64,000 nt of DNA from Chitinophaga alhagiae. Lineage in GTDB: Bacteria; Bacteroidota; Bacteroidia; Chitinophagales; Chitinophagaceae. Positions 34,548 to 42,235 of the stretch are shown here, in pieces (the first letter of the stretch is position 1; each line of letters begins with the position of its first letter). Position numbers and translations under genes: made by a program. Where the stretch lies: the NCBI RefSeq assembly GCF_003568665.1, contig NZ_QXMH01000001.1:2356001-2420000 (forward strand), given 5' to 3'. The notes beneath the pieces were generated by a model. That model saw only the letters and a list, made by a program, of their open reading frames with translations, had not been told where the DNA came from and did no database searches.

Positions 34548-34658
34548 GATACTATTTTAACATATACCCCCTAAGCGAACCTCAAGCGAACGAGAAGCGA
34601 AGGAGAAGCGAACGAGAACCGAAGGAAAAACGGCCGGGGGGTATGTTAAAATAGTATC
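34548..34658. repeat. Five 11-bp tandem repeats between inverted arms
   Basis: A symmetrical element fills most of the gap between the acyl-CoA dehydrogenase and gapN. The left arm (34548-34564, then CCCCC at 34567-34571) and the right arm (34636-34658) are inverted copies: 17 bp perfect, a 2-nt bulge, then five C/G pairs. Between them are five 11-bp units at 34574-34628: AGCGAACCTCA, AGCGAACGAGA, AGCGAAGGAGA, AGCGAACGAGA and ACCGAAGGAAA. The remaining sequence up to 34638 is GC-rich. It has no coding potential. The right arm ends 21 bp before the -7 element of gapN. Confidence 0.85.
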
Positions 34659-34664
34659 TGCCGC

Positions 34665-34687
34665 TTGAATATTCCTGTGTATTTTTG
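34665..34687 (+). promoter_or_regulatory. Candidate promoter of gapN
   Basis: TATTTTTG at 34680-34687 matches TAnnTTTG. TTG at 34665-34667 is only 12 bp upstream, closer than usual, so the -33 part is doubtful. The leader would be about 45 nt. Confidence 0.4.
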
Positions 34688-34737
34688 CAAACGATTGCAA
34701 TTGCTAATTATCTATATGCTTAACACTTCCACTACAT

Positions 34738-36366
34738 ATGACCACTTTCGAGGAACAACTTAGTAATCTTTTCCCGGCAGCTTCCGCCATCCCCGCGGAA
34801 TATAACCTGCCGGCCGAGCTTCATCAGCGGGAATACCTTTCTGATGGCGTTATGAAGAACTGGAGCGGCGATGTGCATACCGTACTGTCTCCCATCTGTA
34901 TTAAAACCGAGAACGGCCTGGAGCGAAAGGTAATAGGCTCCTATCCCCTGTGCGGCGAAGAAGAGGCCATGGCCTCCCTGGACGCCGCCATCCGTGCTTA
35001 CCGCAACGGGCGGGGGGAGTGGCCCACCATGTCCGTGGCCGAACGCATTGCCTGCGTAGAAAAATTTGCGGGCAAAATGATCGCAAAAAAGCAGGAGGTA
35101 GTGAAGCTGATCATGTGGGAGATCGGCAAATCCTGGGCGGACTCCGTGAAGGAATTTGACCGCACGGTAGAATATATTCACGCCACTATTGACGCCCTGA
35201 AAGACCTGGACCGTAAATCTTCCGGTTTTGCCATTGAACAGGGCATTATAGGCCAGATACGCCGTTCCCCGCTGGGCGTGGTGCTGTGCATGGGCCCCTT
35301 CAACTACCCGCTCAACGAAACGTTCACCACGCTTATTCCGGCGCTGATCATGGGCAACACCCTGCTTTTCAAACCGCCCAAACACGGCACATTATTGCAT
35401 TACCCGCTGCTGGAAGCATTCAGGGAGTGTTTCCCCCCGGGTGTGGTGAATACTATTTACGGGCGCGGCAACGTGATCATTGGGCCGCTGATGGAATCCG
35501 GCAAGATCAATGTGCTCACGCTGATCGGTTCCAGCAAAGTGGCCAACCAGCTGAAAAAAATGCACCCCAAGGTAAACCGCCTCCGGGCCATACTGGGGCT
35601 GGACGCCAAGAACGCGGCCATTATTACGGACAAGGCGGATATAGACCTGGCGGTAAAGGAATGCGTGCTGGGCTCTCTTTCTTTCAACGGGCAACGGTGT
35701 ACCGCCATCAAGATCATTTATGTACACCGCAGCGTGGCGGATGTCTTTCTGAACAAGTTTGCCGAGGCGGTGGGCCGTCTGAAATTCGGGATGCCCTGGG
35801 AAAAGGACGTGTTCCTCACCCCGCTGCCGGAGCCGCAGAAACCGGGCTATTTGCAGAGCTGCGTGGCAGATGCGGTAGCGCATGGGGCAAAGGTGATCAA
35901 TACCCATGGCGGGGCTGCAAATGCGTCTTTTGTTTATCCTGCGCTGGTGTACCCGGTCAATGAAAAGATGAAGCTCTACCGGGAAGAACAATTTGGGCCG
36001 GTAATACCCGTGTTGCCGTATGACAGCGTGGAAACGCCCATTGATTACCTGATAGCCTCTGACCATGGCCAGCAGGTAAGCCTCTTTACCAATGATGCGG
36101 CGGAGCTGGCTTCCCTCATAGATCCGCTGGTCAACCAGGTAAGCCGGGTCAACATCAATTGCCAATGCCAGCGCGGCCCTGATATTTTCCCCTTCACCGG
36201 CAGAAAAGACTCTGCAGAGGCCACCCTTTCCGTGTTTGACGCGCTGCGGGCCTTTTCTATCCGCTCGCTGGTGGCCACCAAACAGACCGATGAGAACAAA
36301 GCGCTCATTAACCAGATCGTGAGTGAGCAGAGTTCTAATTTTCTTTCAACAAAGTATATTTTTTAA
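34738..36366 (+). CDS. gapN: NADP-dependent glyceraldehyde-3-phosphate dehydrogenase (GapN-type)
   Basis: A 542-residue aldehyde dehydrogenase of the non-phosphorylating GapN type, which oxidises glyceraldehyde 3-phosphate straight to 3-phosphoglycerate and yields NADPH. The family signatures NINCQCQRGPDIFPFTGRKD and LGVVLCMGPFNYPLNET are present. The catalytic Cys is Cys321 (SFNGQRCTAIK). The position 34 residues before it, which in other ALDHs holds the general-base Glu of ELGGK, is Gly287 here (LGLDAK). The gene is monocistronic, between the tandem-repeat element and a strong terminator. Confidence 0.85.
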   Translation: MTTFEEQLSNLFPAASAIPAEYNLPAELHQREYLSDGVMKNWSGDVHTVLSPICIKTENGLERKVIGSYPLCGEEEAMASLDAAIRAYRNGRGEWPTMSVAERIACVEKFAGKMIAKKQEVVKLIMWEIGKSWADSVKEFDRTVEYIHATIDALKDLDRKSSGFAIEQGIIGQIRRSPLGVVLCMGPFNYPLNETFTTLIPALIMGNTLLFKPPKHGTLLHYPLLEAFRECFPPGVVNTIYGRGNVIIGPLMESGKINVLTLIGSSKVANQLKKMHPKVNRLRAILGLDAKNAAIITDKADIDLAVKECVLGSLSFNGQRCTAIKIIYVHRSVADVFLNKFAEAVGRLKFGMPWEKDVFLTPLPEPQKPGYLQSCVADAVAHGAKVINTHGGAANASFVYPALVYPVNEKMKLYREEQFGPVIPVLPYDSVETPIDYLIASDHGQQVSLFTNDAAELASLIDPLVNQVSRVNINCQCQRGPDIFPFTGRKDSAEATLSVFDALRAFSIRSLVATKQTDENKALINQIVSEQSSNFLSTKYIF

Positions 36367-36379
36367 CCAATTGTAAATA

Positions 36380-36416
36380 CGCTGGCCTGCTAAAACTTAG
36401 CAGGCCAGCGTTTCAT
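36380..36416 (+). terminator. Terminator after gapN
   Basis: A perfect 14-bp stem (36380-36393 with 36397-36410) around a 3-nt loop is followed by TTTCATTTTCTC and a further T run. The 150 bp after it (36411-36560) are AT-rich and hold no gene. Confidence 0.85.
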
Positions 36417-36560
36417 TTTCTCAATTTTTTTTTATAAATACACATAAGTGTGATGGAAAATTGTAAACAGAAAGTTAAATTTGGGTTAATTACTTTCCTT
36501 ACCAATTTATCAACCTTAAACACAAAACAGAAAGATCGAGAAAATTTCTACTCCAAAGTA

Positions 36561-36590
36561 AAGCCGCCTCATTCGGGGCGGTTTTAGTTT
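36561..36590. terminator. Hairpin at the 3' end of the small AraC gene
   Basis: AAGCCGCC (36561-36568) pairs with GGCGGTTT (36577-36584), with one G-T pair, and is followed on the plus strand by TTAGTTTT. It overlaps the stop of the minus-strand AraC gene and could act in both directions. Confidence 0.5.
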
Positions 36591-37096
36591 TGGGTACCTC
36601 CCCCAAACTCCATCAGTTGAGAAGGCTTGTGTCCGTACATCTTTTTAAAGGCGGCAGAAAAATGATTGGGCGTGCTGTAGCCCAGGTAATCCGCCACTTC
36701 ATTCACGTTCATCTTTCTTTCCGCTAAAAACTGCCGGGCCGTTTTCATCTTCATCTCCTGCACATAACCAAATACCGTGTTGCCAAACAGTTGCTTGAAA
36801 CCTTTTTTCAGCTTGAACTCGTTCAGCCCGAACTTCCTGCAAAGCCCCTGCAGGCTTAGCCGGGGGCACAGGAAAGATTCCCGCAGATAATCTTTTACCT
36901 GCTGCAGCCGTTGCAGGTCAGCGGCAGGGATGCATGAAGCCGGCATGGCATCTACCTGGAAATGCATCAGCGCCTGTAAGGGATCCCAGCCGTCTTCTTC
37001 TTCCTGGTAAACAGCATGGTAAAAACCGGCATGGTCTGTAAAAAATGCGTGGTTGGCGATGACGTGCATCGCATGCGTAGTTGTTTTTGGGGTCAT
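36584..37096 (-). CDS. Small AraC-family regulator
   Basis: A 170-residue regulator consisting mainly of the AraC double helix-turn-helix (about 70-165, with EVADYLGYSTPNHFSAAFKKMYGHKPS) after a short N-terminal part with FFTDHAGFYHAVYQEEEDGW. There is no full-length cupin sensing domain, so ligand sensing would be by the short N-terminus or absent. A longer frame from 37276 would run through the cytochrome promoter, so the ATG at 37096 is chosen. It is divergent from a cytochrome c gene, with direct repeats in the shared 96-bp gap. Confidence 0.8.
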   Translation of the reverse strand: MTPKTTTHAMHVIANHAFFTDHAGFYHAVYQEEEDGWDPLQALMHFQVDAMPASCIPAADLQRLQQVKDYLRESFLCPRLSLQGLCRKFGLNEFKLKKGFKQLFGNTVFGYVQEMKMKTARQFLAERKMNVNEVADYLGYSTPNHFSAAFKKMYGHKPSQLMEFGGGTQN

Positions 37097-37100
37097 GTCG

Positions 37101-37138
37101 TAAATCCGTTTTTCGTATATGTTTATCCGTTTGTCGTA
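37101..37138. promoter_or_regulatory. Direct repeats, likely AraC operator upstream of the cytochrome c gene
   Basis: TAAATCCGTTTTTCGTA (37101-37117) and TTTATCCGTTTGTCGTA (37122-37138) match at 14 of 17 positions, with a start-to-start distance of exactly 21 bp. They lie just upstream of the cytochrome promoter and within 5 bp of the AraC start, so the regulator could activate the cytochrome gene and repress itself. Confidence 0.6.
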
Positions 37139-37142
37139 CCTG

Positions 37143-37169
37143 TTGGGGCCAGGCCGCGAAATAACTTTG
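37143..37169 (+). promoter_or_regulatory. Promoter of the cytochrome c gene
   Basis: TTG at 37143-37145, a 16-bp spacer and TAACTTTG at 37162-37169, a full match to TAnnTTTG. Transcription would start near 37176, 17 bp before the ATG. Confidence 0.55.
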
Positions 37170-37192
37170 CGGTCATAAAAATAACCACAAAT

Positions 37193-38068
37193 ATGTTGCG
37201 GAAAATACTGAAATGGACAGGCGGCATTATTGCCACTTTCATCGGCGCCCTCCTTATATTTTATTTTGTTATGCATATTTATGTGAATAACAAAAGGGCC
37301 AAAACTTACAACGTAGAAGTACGGATGCTCGAAATTCCTTCTGATTCAGCTACCATAGCGGAGGGAGCGCATATCTACGCCACCAAGGGCTGCGGAGACT
37401 GCCATGGAGACAACGGCGCGGGTAAATTTTTTATGCAAGACAAGATGATAGGCGCCATTTCCGGCACCAACCTTACCGCCGGCAAGGGCGGGCGACCCGC
37501 GGACCAGGGCGCCAGGGAGTGGCTGCTGGCGCTGCGCCACGGGCTGAAGCGCGACTATAAGCCGCTGCTCGTGATGCCTTCTTACGAATACTATAAAATG
37601 TCTGATCATGATATCTCAAGCCTGGTGGCTTACCTTGAATCGCTTCCTCCGGTTGACCATGAGGTGCCGCCTGCCACGCTTGGCCCGCTGGGCACTGTAT
37701 TGTCGGGTCTGGATAAACTTCCGCTGATACCGGCAGATAAAATAGACCACGGTTTCCGGTCTCCGGCCAAAGTGGAAAGAACGGTATCCGCGGAATACGG
37801 GCAATACCTCTCCATGTCCTGCACAGGTTGCCACAGCCCCAGCCTGAAAGGGGGAGACAGTCCCATCCCGGGCGGTACGCCGGTGCGAGACATCACTACC
37901 ACAGGCAACATCGGCAAATGGAGCATGCCGGAATTTGTAACGGCGCTGCGCACCGGCAAAACGCCGGACGGGCGGCAACTGAAAAATGAAGACATGCCCT
38001 GGAAAATGACCAACCAGTACACAGATGGTGAGCTGGAGGCCATTTATCTCTACCTGAAAACTTTATAA
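37193..38068 (+). CDS. Membrane-anchored diheme cytochrome c
   Basis: A 291-residue protein with an uncleaved N-terminal membrane anchor (about 8-28) and a periplasmic part holding two cytochrome c domains. The haem sites are CGDCH (about 66-70) and CTGCH in the second half, with candidate axial methionines in LLVMPSYEYYKMSD and NEDMPWKMTN. It probably passes electrons between a periplasmic dehydrogenase and the respiratory chain; its partner is not in the window. The ATG at 37193 opens MLRKILKWTGGIIATF, and the promoter lies directly upstream, ruling out longer starts. Confidence 0.88.
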   Translation: MLRKILKWTGGIIATFIGALLIFYFVMHIYVNNKRAKTYNVEVRMLEIPSDSATIAEGAHIYATKGCGDCHGDNGAGKFFMQDKMIGAISGTNLTAGKGGRPADQGAREWLLALRHGLKRDYKPLLVMPSYEYYKMSDHDISSLVAYLESLPPVDHEVPPATLGPLGTVLSGLDKLPLIPADKIDHGFRSPAKVERTVSAEYGQYLSMSCTGCHSPSLKGGDSPIPGGTPVRDITTTGNIGKWSMPEFVTALRTGKTPDGRQLKNEDMPWKMTNQYTDGELEAIYLYLKTL

Positions 38069-38082
38069 CCATGGTGCAGGCT

Positions 38083-38104
38083 GCGGGAAAAGAAATTTTC
38101 CCGC
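38083..38104 (+). terminator. Hairpin downstream of the cytochrome c gene
   Basis: A perfect 9-bp stem (GCGGGAAAA at 38083-38091, TTTTCCCGC at 38096-38104) with a GAAA loop, 14 bp after the stop codon. There is no T run after it, so termination may be weak. Confidence 0.5.
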
Positions 38105-38183
38105 GTAGGGGTGGTACCGGGCGGGCGCCGTCATATAAGCGCCGCAAGGGCCGCACAGCCCCGCCGGATATATTGTAAAACCG

Positions 38184-38215
38184 AAGAGGCGCTACCATAA
38201 GGCGCGCCTCTTTCT
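38184..38215 (+). terminator. Second hairpin downstream of the cytochrome c gene
   Basis: AAGAGGCGC (38184-38192) pairs with GCGCCTCTT (38204-38212), followed by TCTT. With the hairpin at 38083 it forms a tandem terminator. Confidence 0.55.
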
Positions 38216-38225
38216 TAAATTGGAA

Positions 38226-38324
38226 ATGATGTTATTGTTATTGATCGCTTTTTTCAGGAACATGGGCAACATGGCATTCTGCCTGTTTTATGACCTGGTG
38301 CGCCTGTTCCGTACGGCCGCCTAG
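38226..38324 (+). CDS. Possible 32-residue hydrophobic peptide
   Basis: A short frame beginning ATGATG and rich in Leu, Phe and Met (MMLLLLIAFFRNMGNMAF). It follows the tandem hairpins, and its TAG stop overlaps the stop of the convergent 65-residue gene within CTAG. It could be a small membrane peptide or chance. No promoter or ribosome site was seen. Confidence 0.2.
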   Translation: MMLLLLIAFFRNMGNMAFCLFYDLVRLFRTAA

Positions 38325-38518
38325 TCAAGAAAATCGTCTTCGGCCTTTTTAGGCTGCGCCTGCCCGCCGGCCATGCCGGTAAACCAGGCGTCTACATTAC
38401 CGGCTATCATGGGAGGCAGCTTGCTTTTTACAAAGTCTTTTACCGCCTCTATGGCCTTTACGGCCTGCTCGTCATTAATACCGGCCTTGTCTTTTAATTG
38501 TTGGATCAGCTCTTGCAT
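38321..38518 (-). CDS. Small helical hypothetical protein downstream of clpX
   Basis: A 65-residue acidic protein: MQELIQQLKDKAGINDEQ, then a helix (AVKAIEAVKDFVKSKLPPMI) and a tail GGQAQPKKAEDDFLD. It resembles small, presumably soluble Bacteroidetes proteins of unknown function, with no catalytic motif. It starts 11 bp after clpX and is likely co-transcribed. Confidence 0.7.
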   Translation of the reverse strand: MQELIQQLKDKAGINDEQAVKAIEAVKDFVKSKLPPMIAGNVDAWFTGMAGGQAQPKKAEDDFLD

Positions 38519-38529
38519 GCATTAAGGGT

Positions 38530-39774
38530 TTAAGCAACTTTTAAAGTAACCAGTGTGCTTTTTTCCAGCTTCTCTTCTGCATAGGCGCGGGTGAGCACAA
38601 AAGATTTTTCTGTACCGGAAGGCATGTGGAACATGGCGTCTGCCAGCAGCACTTCGCAAATGGAGCGGAGGCCGCGGGCGCCCAGCTTGTATTCCAGGGC
38701 CTTGTCCACAATGTACTCCACGGCATCGTCTGCCACTTCCAGTTCAATGCCTTCTACCGTGAACAGTTTTTTATACTGTTTTACCAGGGCGTTGCGCGGC
38801 TGGGTGAGTATGGCGGTAAGGGCGTCCTTATCCAGGGAGTTGAGGTAGGTAACCACCGGCAAACGGCCCAGCAGCTCGGGAATGAGGCCAAACTGCTTCA
38901 GGTCTTGCGAGTTCACATAGCGCAGAATATGTTTGCGGGCGTCTTCTTCCTTGTCTTTATTTACGGTAAAGCCGATGGAGTGCGTCTGGATCCGGCGGCT
39001 GATAATACGGTCTACGCCGTCAAATGCGCCGCCGCAGATGAACAGGATGTTCTGGGTATTTACCTTGATGAGTTTTTGCTCCGGGTGTTTGCGGCCGCCC
39101 TGCGGGGGTACCAGCACTTCCGTGCCTTCCAGCAGTTTCAGCAGGCCCTGCTGCACGCCTTCGCCGCTCACATCGCGGGTGATGGAGGGGTTGTCGCTCT
39201 TGCGGGCAATCTTGTCTATTTCATCTATGTAAACAATGCCGCGTTCGGCAGCTTCCACGTCATAATTGCATACCTGCAGCAGGCGGGTGAGAATGCTTTC
39301 CACATCTTCTCCCACATACCCTGCCTCTGTAAACACGGTGGCGTCTACAATGGTGAAGGGAACGTTCAGTAGTTTGGCAATGGATTTGGCCAGCAGGGTT
39401 TTGCCGGTACCGGTTTCGCCTACCATGATGAGGTTGCTTTTTTCGATCTCCACATCATCGTCCGTTACCTGCTGGTTCAGGCGTTTGTAGTGGTTGTATA
39501 CCGCTACGGCCAGTATTTTCTTGGCATCGTCCTGCCCGATCACGTACTCGTCCAGAAATTGTTTGATCTCTACCGGTTTGGCCACTTTGGGCACAAAGTT
39601 GGAGGAGCCGGACGGTTTGCGGGATTCCGCGCCGGGGTTCAGTTCCTGCTCAATGATCTCCTGCGCATTGGCCACACAGTTTTCACAGATGTGCCCCTCT
39701 GCTCCGGCTATCAGTATCCTCACTTCGTCTTTGTTCCTGTTACAGAACGAACAGCGTATTTTGGAATCTTTCAT
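38530..39774 (-). CDS. clpX: ATP-dependent Clp protease ATP-binding subunit ClpX
   Basis: ClpX is the hexameric AAA+ unfoldase that feeds tagged substrates to ClpP. The 414-residue protein has the N-terminal C4 zinc finger (Cys8, Cys11, Cys30, Cys33), Walker A GETGTGKT, Walker [12 protein letters not shown], the ClpP-binding loop region and the sensor-2 C-terminal domain ([12 protein letters not shown]). The start [11 protein letters not shown] is typical. Its ATG is the last of a series of in-line ATGs in a tandem repeat extending upstream. clpP, upstream, has its own terminator, so clpX probably has its own promoter in 40035-40136. Confidence 0.97.
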   Translation of the reverse strand: MKDSKIRCSFCNRNKDEVRILIAGAEGHICENCVANAQEIIEQELNPGAESRKPSGSSNFVPKVAKPVEIKQFLDEYVIGQDDAKKILAVAVYNHYKRLNQQVTDDDVEIEKSNLIMVGETGTGKTLLAKSIAKLLNVPFTIVDATVFTEAGYVGEDVESILTRLLQVCNYDVEAAERGIVYIDEIDKIARKSDNPSITRDVSGEGVQQGLLKLLEGTEVLVPPQGGRKHPEQKLIKVNTQNILFICGGAFDGVDRIISRRIQTHSIGFTVNKDKEEDARKHILRYVNSQDLKQFGLIPELLGRLPVVTYLNSLDKDALTAILTQPRNALVKQYKKLFTVEGIELEVADDAVEYIVDKALEYKLGARGLRSICEVLLADAMFHMPSGTEKSFVLTRAYAEEKLEKSTLVTLKVA

Positions 39775-40035
39775 CAGTAATTAAATGTCTTTTTCAATGG
39801 TCTGATGGAACTTGCGTTTCATCAGTAATAAATGTCTTTTTCAAAGGTCTGATGGAACTTGCGTTTCATCAGTAATAAATGTCTTTTTCAAAGGTCTGAT
39901 GGAACTTGCGTTTCATCAGTAATAAATGTCTTTTTCAAAGGTCTGATGGAACTTGCGTTTCATCAGTAATTAAATGTCTTTTTCAATGGCCTGACGGAAC
40001 TTGCGTTTCATCAGCTATTATGTTCTTTTCAATGG
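39772..40035 (-). repeat. 47/48-bp tandem repeat in the clpX leader
   Basis: Five full units lie head to tail at 39772-39819 (48 bp), 39820-39866, 39867-39913 and 39914-39960 (47 bp, identical to each other) and 39961-40008 (48 bp), with a diverged partial unit to about 40035. The array touches the clpX start codon: the clpX ATG occupies the same position as the ATG that opens each unit. The three identical central copies suggest recent expansion. The array and the clpP terminator account for most of the 393-bp clpX-clpP gap; 40036-40136 shows nothing certain. Confidence 0.95.
39781..40011 (-). other. Array of five mini-ORFs upstream of clpX
   Basis: Read on the minus strand, each repeat unit encodes a short peptide. 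40011-39970 gives MKRKFRQAIEKDI. 39963-39916, 39916-39869 and 39869-39822 each give MKRKFHQTFEKDIYY. 39822-39781 gives MKRKFHQTIEKDI. The three middle frames end in TGATG, where stop and next start share a base. The outer two end in TAA six bases before the next ATG; for the last this is the clpX ATG. Whether they are translated is not known. Confidence 0.4.
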
Positions 40036-40136
40036 CCGGCGTAGCCGCCGGAACAGTAAAATTACACTTTTTTACCGGTTAGTACCCGGAAAATGCAGGT
40101 TTTAACAAGCATTTGGATGTTGGTGTGGTAAATGAA

Positions 40137-40162
40137 AAACGTCCCGCCGGAGCGGGACGTTT
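40137..40162 (-). terminator. Terminator after clpP
   Basis: An 11-bp stem (40137-40147 with 40152-40162) with a 4-nt loop. On the minus strand the stem ends in a T run (GTTTTTCATTT), 6 bp after the clpP stop. It separates the tig-clpP transcript from clpX. Confidence 0.75.
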
Positions 40163-40167
40163 CAGCA

Positions 40168-40872
40168 TTATTGAGGATTATTTTCCGCTGCTTTCTTTTT
40201 CGGGTTTTTTTCGAGCACATCGTCGATAATACCGTATTCCTTGGCTTCGTCCGCGGTCATCCAGTAATCGCGGTCACCGTCTTTTTCCACTTTTTTCACG
40301 GGCTGGCCGCTGTGGGAAGCGATGATCTCGTTCAGCTCTTTTTTCAGCTTTACGAACTCACGGGCGGTGATCTCGATGTCTGAGGTTTGGCCTTCAGCGC
40401 CGCCATGGGGCTGGTGGATCATTACACGGGCGTGTTTCAGCGCGGTGCGTTTCCCTTTGGTGCCGGCTACCAGCAGTACGGCGCCGAAAGAGGCGGCCAT
40501 GCCGGTGCAGATGGTGGCTACTTCCGGGGAAATGATCTGCATGGTATCATAGATGCCCAGGCCTGCGTACACACTGCCGCCGGGGCTGTTGATGTACATC
40601 TGGATATCCCGGTTGCGGTCTGCAGATTCCAGGAACAGCAGTTGCGCGGTGATCACGTTGGCCACGTAGTCGTTAATAGGGTCTCCCAGGAAGATGATCC
40701 GGTCTGCCATCAGGCGGGAGAACACGTCCATCTGCGTTACGTTCAGCTGACGTTCCTCAATGATGTAGGGCGTCAGGGAGTTCATCTGGTGACGGGCATA
40801 ACTGTCTACTACCAGGCTGCTGATACCGCGGTGCTGTATGGCATATTTCCGAAATTCGTTATTAATGTTCAT
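40168..40872 (-). CDS. clpP: ATP-dependent Clp protease proteolytic subunit ClpP
   Basis: ClpP forms the serine protease barrel that degrades proteins unfolded by ClpX or ClpA/C. The 234-residue protein has catalytic Ser128 (GMAASFGAVLL), His153 (MIHQPHGG) and the usual Asp further on, and the oligomerisation region YINSPGGSVYAGLGIYDTM. The Lys-rich C-terminal tail (KNPKKKAAENNPQ) is slightly longer than usual. The start overlaps the end of tig by 11 bp, so translation is coupled. Confidence 0.97.
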   Translation of the reverse strand: MNINNEFRKYAIQHRGISSLVVDSYARHQMNSLTPYIIEERQLNVTQMDVFSRLMADRIIFLGDPINDYVANVITAQLLFLESADRNRDIQMYINSPGGSVYAGLGIYDTMQIISPEVATICTGMAASFGAVLLVAGTKGKRTALKHARVMIHQPHGGAEGQTSDIEITAREFVKLKKELNEIIASHSGQPVKKVEKDGDRDYWMTADEAKEYGIIDDVLEKNPKKKAAENNPQ

Positions 40873-42235
40873 GATGGTGGTGTTTATGAGGTAATTTTAC
40901 AAATTCTTCTGCGGTTATTTCCTCTTCTTTCACGTTCACCTTGGTTTCAGCCCAATCAAACAGCTTCTGGGTGATCATTTCGCGGTAGGTCTGGTCTACA
41001 TATTTTTCATCCTGCAGCAGGCGCTCCAGGTAGCTGTCCAGCCACTCTGCCTGTTCGCCGCCCAGGCCGTAATATCCCATGATCTTGGTACGGGCGTTCT
41101 CTTTCAGTTCCTCAAAGGAAACTTCCAGTGAATTGTCGCGGATCAGTTTATCGCTGATCAGCGTCCAGCGCAGCTGATGGTCGAAATTCGGGTACTCGTG
41201 CTCGGCTTCCTCGGCTGTTTTGGGCTTTTCGCCGCCTTTCTGCAGCCAGCGTTTGAGGAACTCTTTCGGAAGCTCGATGGGTGTTTCGTGCACCAGGGTC
41301 TCAAACAGGTCGTTATGGAGGTGGTTGGTGGCTTCCTGTTTCCAGTATTTGCCGATCTCCTCCTTCAGTTTGGCCCTGAATGCTTCTTCTGTGGTGATGT
41401 CCTGACCGGGGTATACCTCTTGGAAGAACGCTTCGTTCAGTTCCCTTTTTTCTATCAGGCCCACTTTGGTAATGGTCAGCTGGAAATATTTTTTCACAGC
41501 GTCTTTATCGTTGGCATCCAGCCCCAGGTCTTTGGCAATGAACTCCTGGCGTTCTTTGTCAAAGGCTTTGGAGAGCTGTATCACCAGGGTGTCTCCTGCT
41601 TTTTTGCCCTGCAGTTTTTCCTGTACGGCGGGCGCAAAGTATTTCAGCAGCAGGGAGTTCTCCTTCTTTTCAGCGCCTTCGGCTATGTTGCCTTTGGCAT
41701 CGCTTTCCTGGAACTCGATGTTCAGTACGTTATCTTCAGATGTAATGGTTTCAGGCTCGCTCATTTTACCGCCTTTCAGCTGCAGGCGTTCCAGCTCCTG
41801 GTTCACCATATCGTCAGTTACGGATACGTTGTAACGGGTAAGGGAGGTTTTGCCGTTCAGCGGCGTTACGTCAAAAGAGGGTTTAAGCCCTACTTCAAAA
41901 CTGAAATCGTATACTGCGGGCTGCGCATAGTCCAGCTGTCTGGCTTCCGTGTCTGTAGACAGGGGCTGGGCAAATATTTCCAGCTTTTCCTGCTGCAGGT
42001 AACCCATCAGTTCTTTTTCTACGGTTTTCAGCACTTCATCCTGGAAAATAGCGGGGCCGCTCATTTTTTTGATCATACCGGCGGGTACCTGGCCTTTGCG
42101 GAACCCCGGGATGTTAGCGTTCTTTGAAAAATGCTTCACTGCTTTCTCGAAATTAGGAAGGTAATCTTCCTGGCTCACTTTCACAGTGATCTTATCATTT
42201 AATAAACCAATGTTCTCTCTGGTTACGGTTGCCAT
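40862..42235 (-). CDS. tig: Trigger factor
   Basis: Trigger factor is the ribosome-bound chaperone that meets nascent chains; FKBP-type members are also prolyl isomerases. The 457-residue protein has the ribosome-docking signature GFRKGQVP (about 44-51). The central region corresponding to the FKBP domain is divergent, so isomerase activity is doubtful. The C-terminal chaperone arms are complete. The tail is His-rich (PHKHHHHEH), a possible metal-binding feature. It heads the tig-clpP operon, with a predicted leader of about 256 nt. Confidence 0.95.
   Translation of the reverse strand: MATVTRENIGLLNDKITVKVSQEDYLPNFEKAVKHFSKNANIPGFRKGQVPAGMIKKMSGPAIFQDEVLKTVEKELMGYLQQEKLEIFAQPLSTDTEARQLDYAQPAVYDFSFEVGLKPSFDVTPLNGKTSLTRYNVSVTDDMVNQELERLQLKGGKMSEPETITSEDNVLNIEFQESDAKGNIAEGAEKKENSLLLKYFAPAVQEKLQGKKAGDTLVIQLSKAFDKERQEFIAKDLGLDANDKDAVKKYFQLTITKVGLIEKRELNEAFFQEVYPGQDITTEEAFRAKLKEEIGKYWKQEATNHLHNDLFETLVHETPIELPKEFLKRWLQKGGEKPKTAEEAEHEYPNFDHQLRWTLISDKLIRDNSLEVSFEELKENARTKIMGYYGLGGEQAEWLDSYLERLLQDEKYVDQTYREMITQKLFDWAETKVNVKEEEITAEEFVKLPHKHHHHEH

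Noticed and set aside
34574..34628. Short regularly repeated units suggesting a CRISPR array
   Set aside because: Units of 11 bp are contiguous with no spacers, and no cas genes are in the window.
37016..37192. N-terminal extension of the cytochrome c frame
   Set aside because: It would run through the predicted promoter and the direct repeats; the ATG at 37193 opens the membrane anchor.
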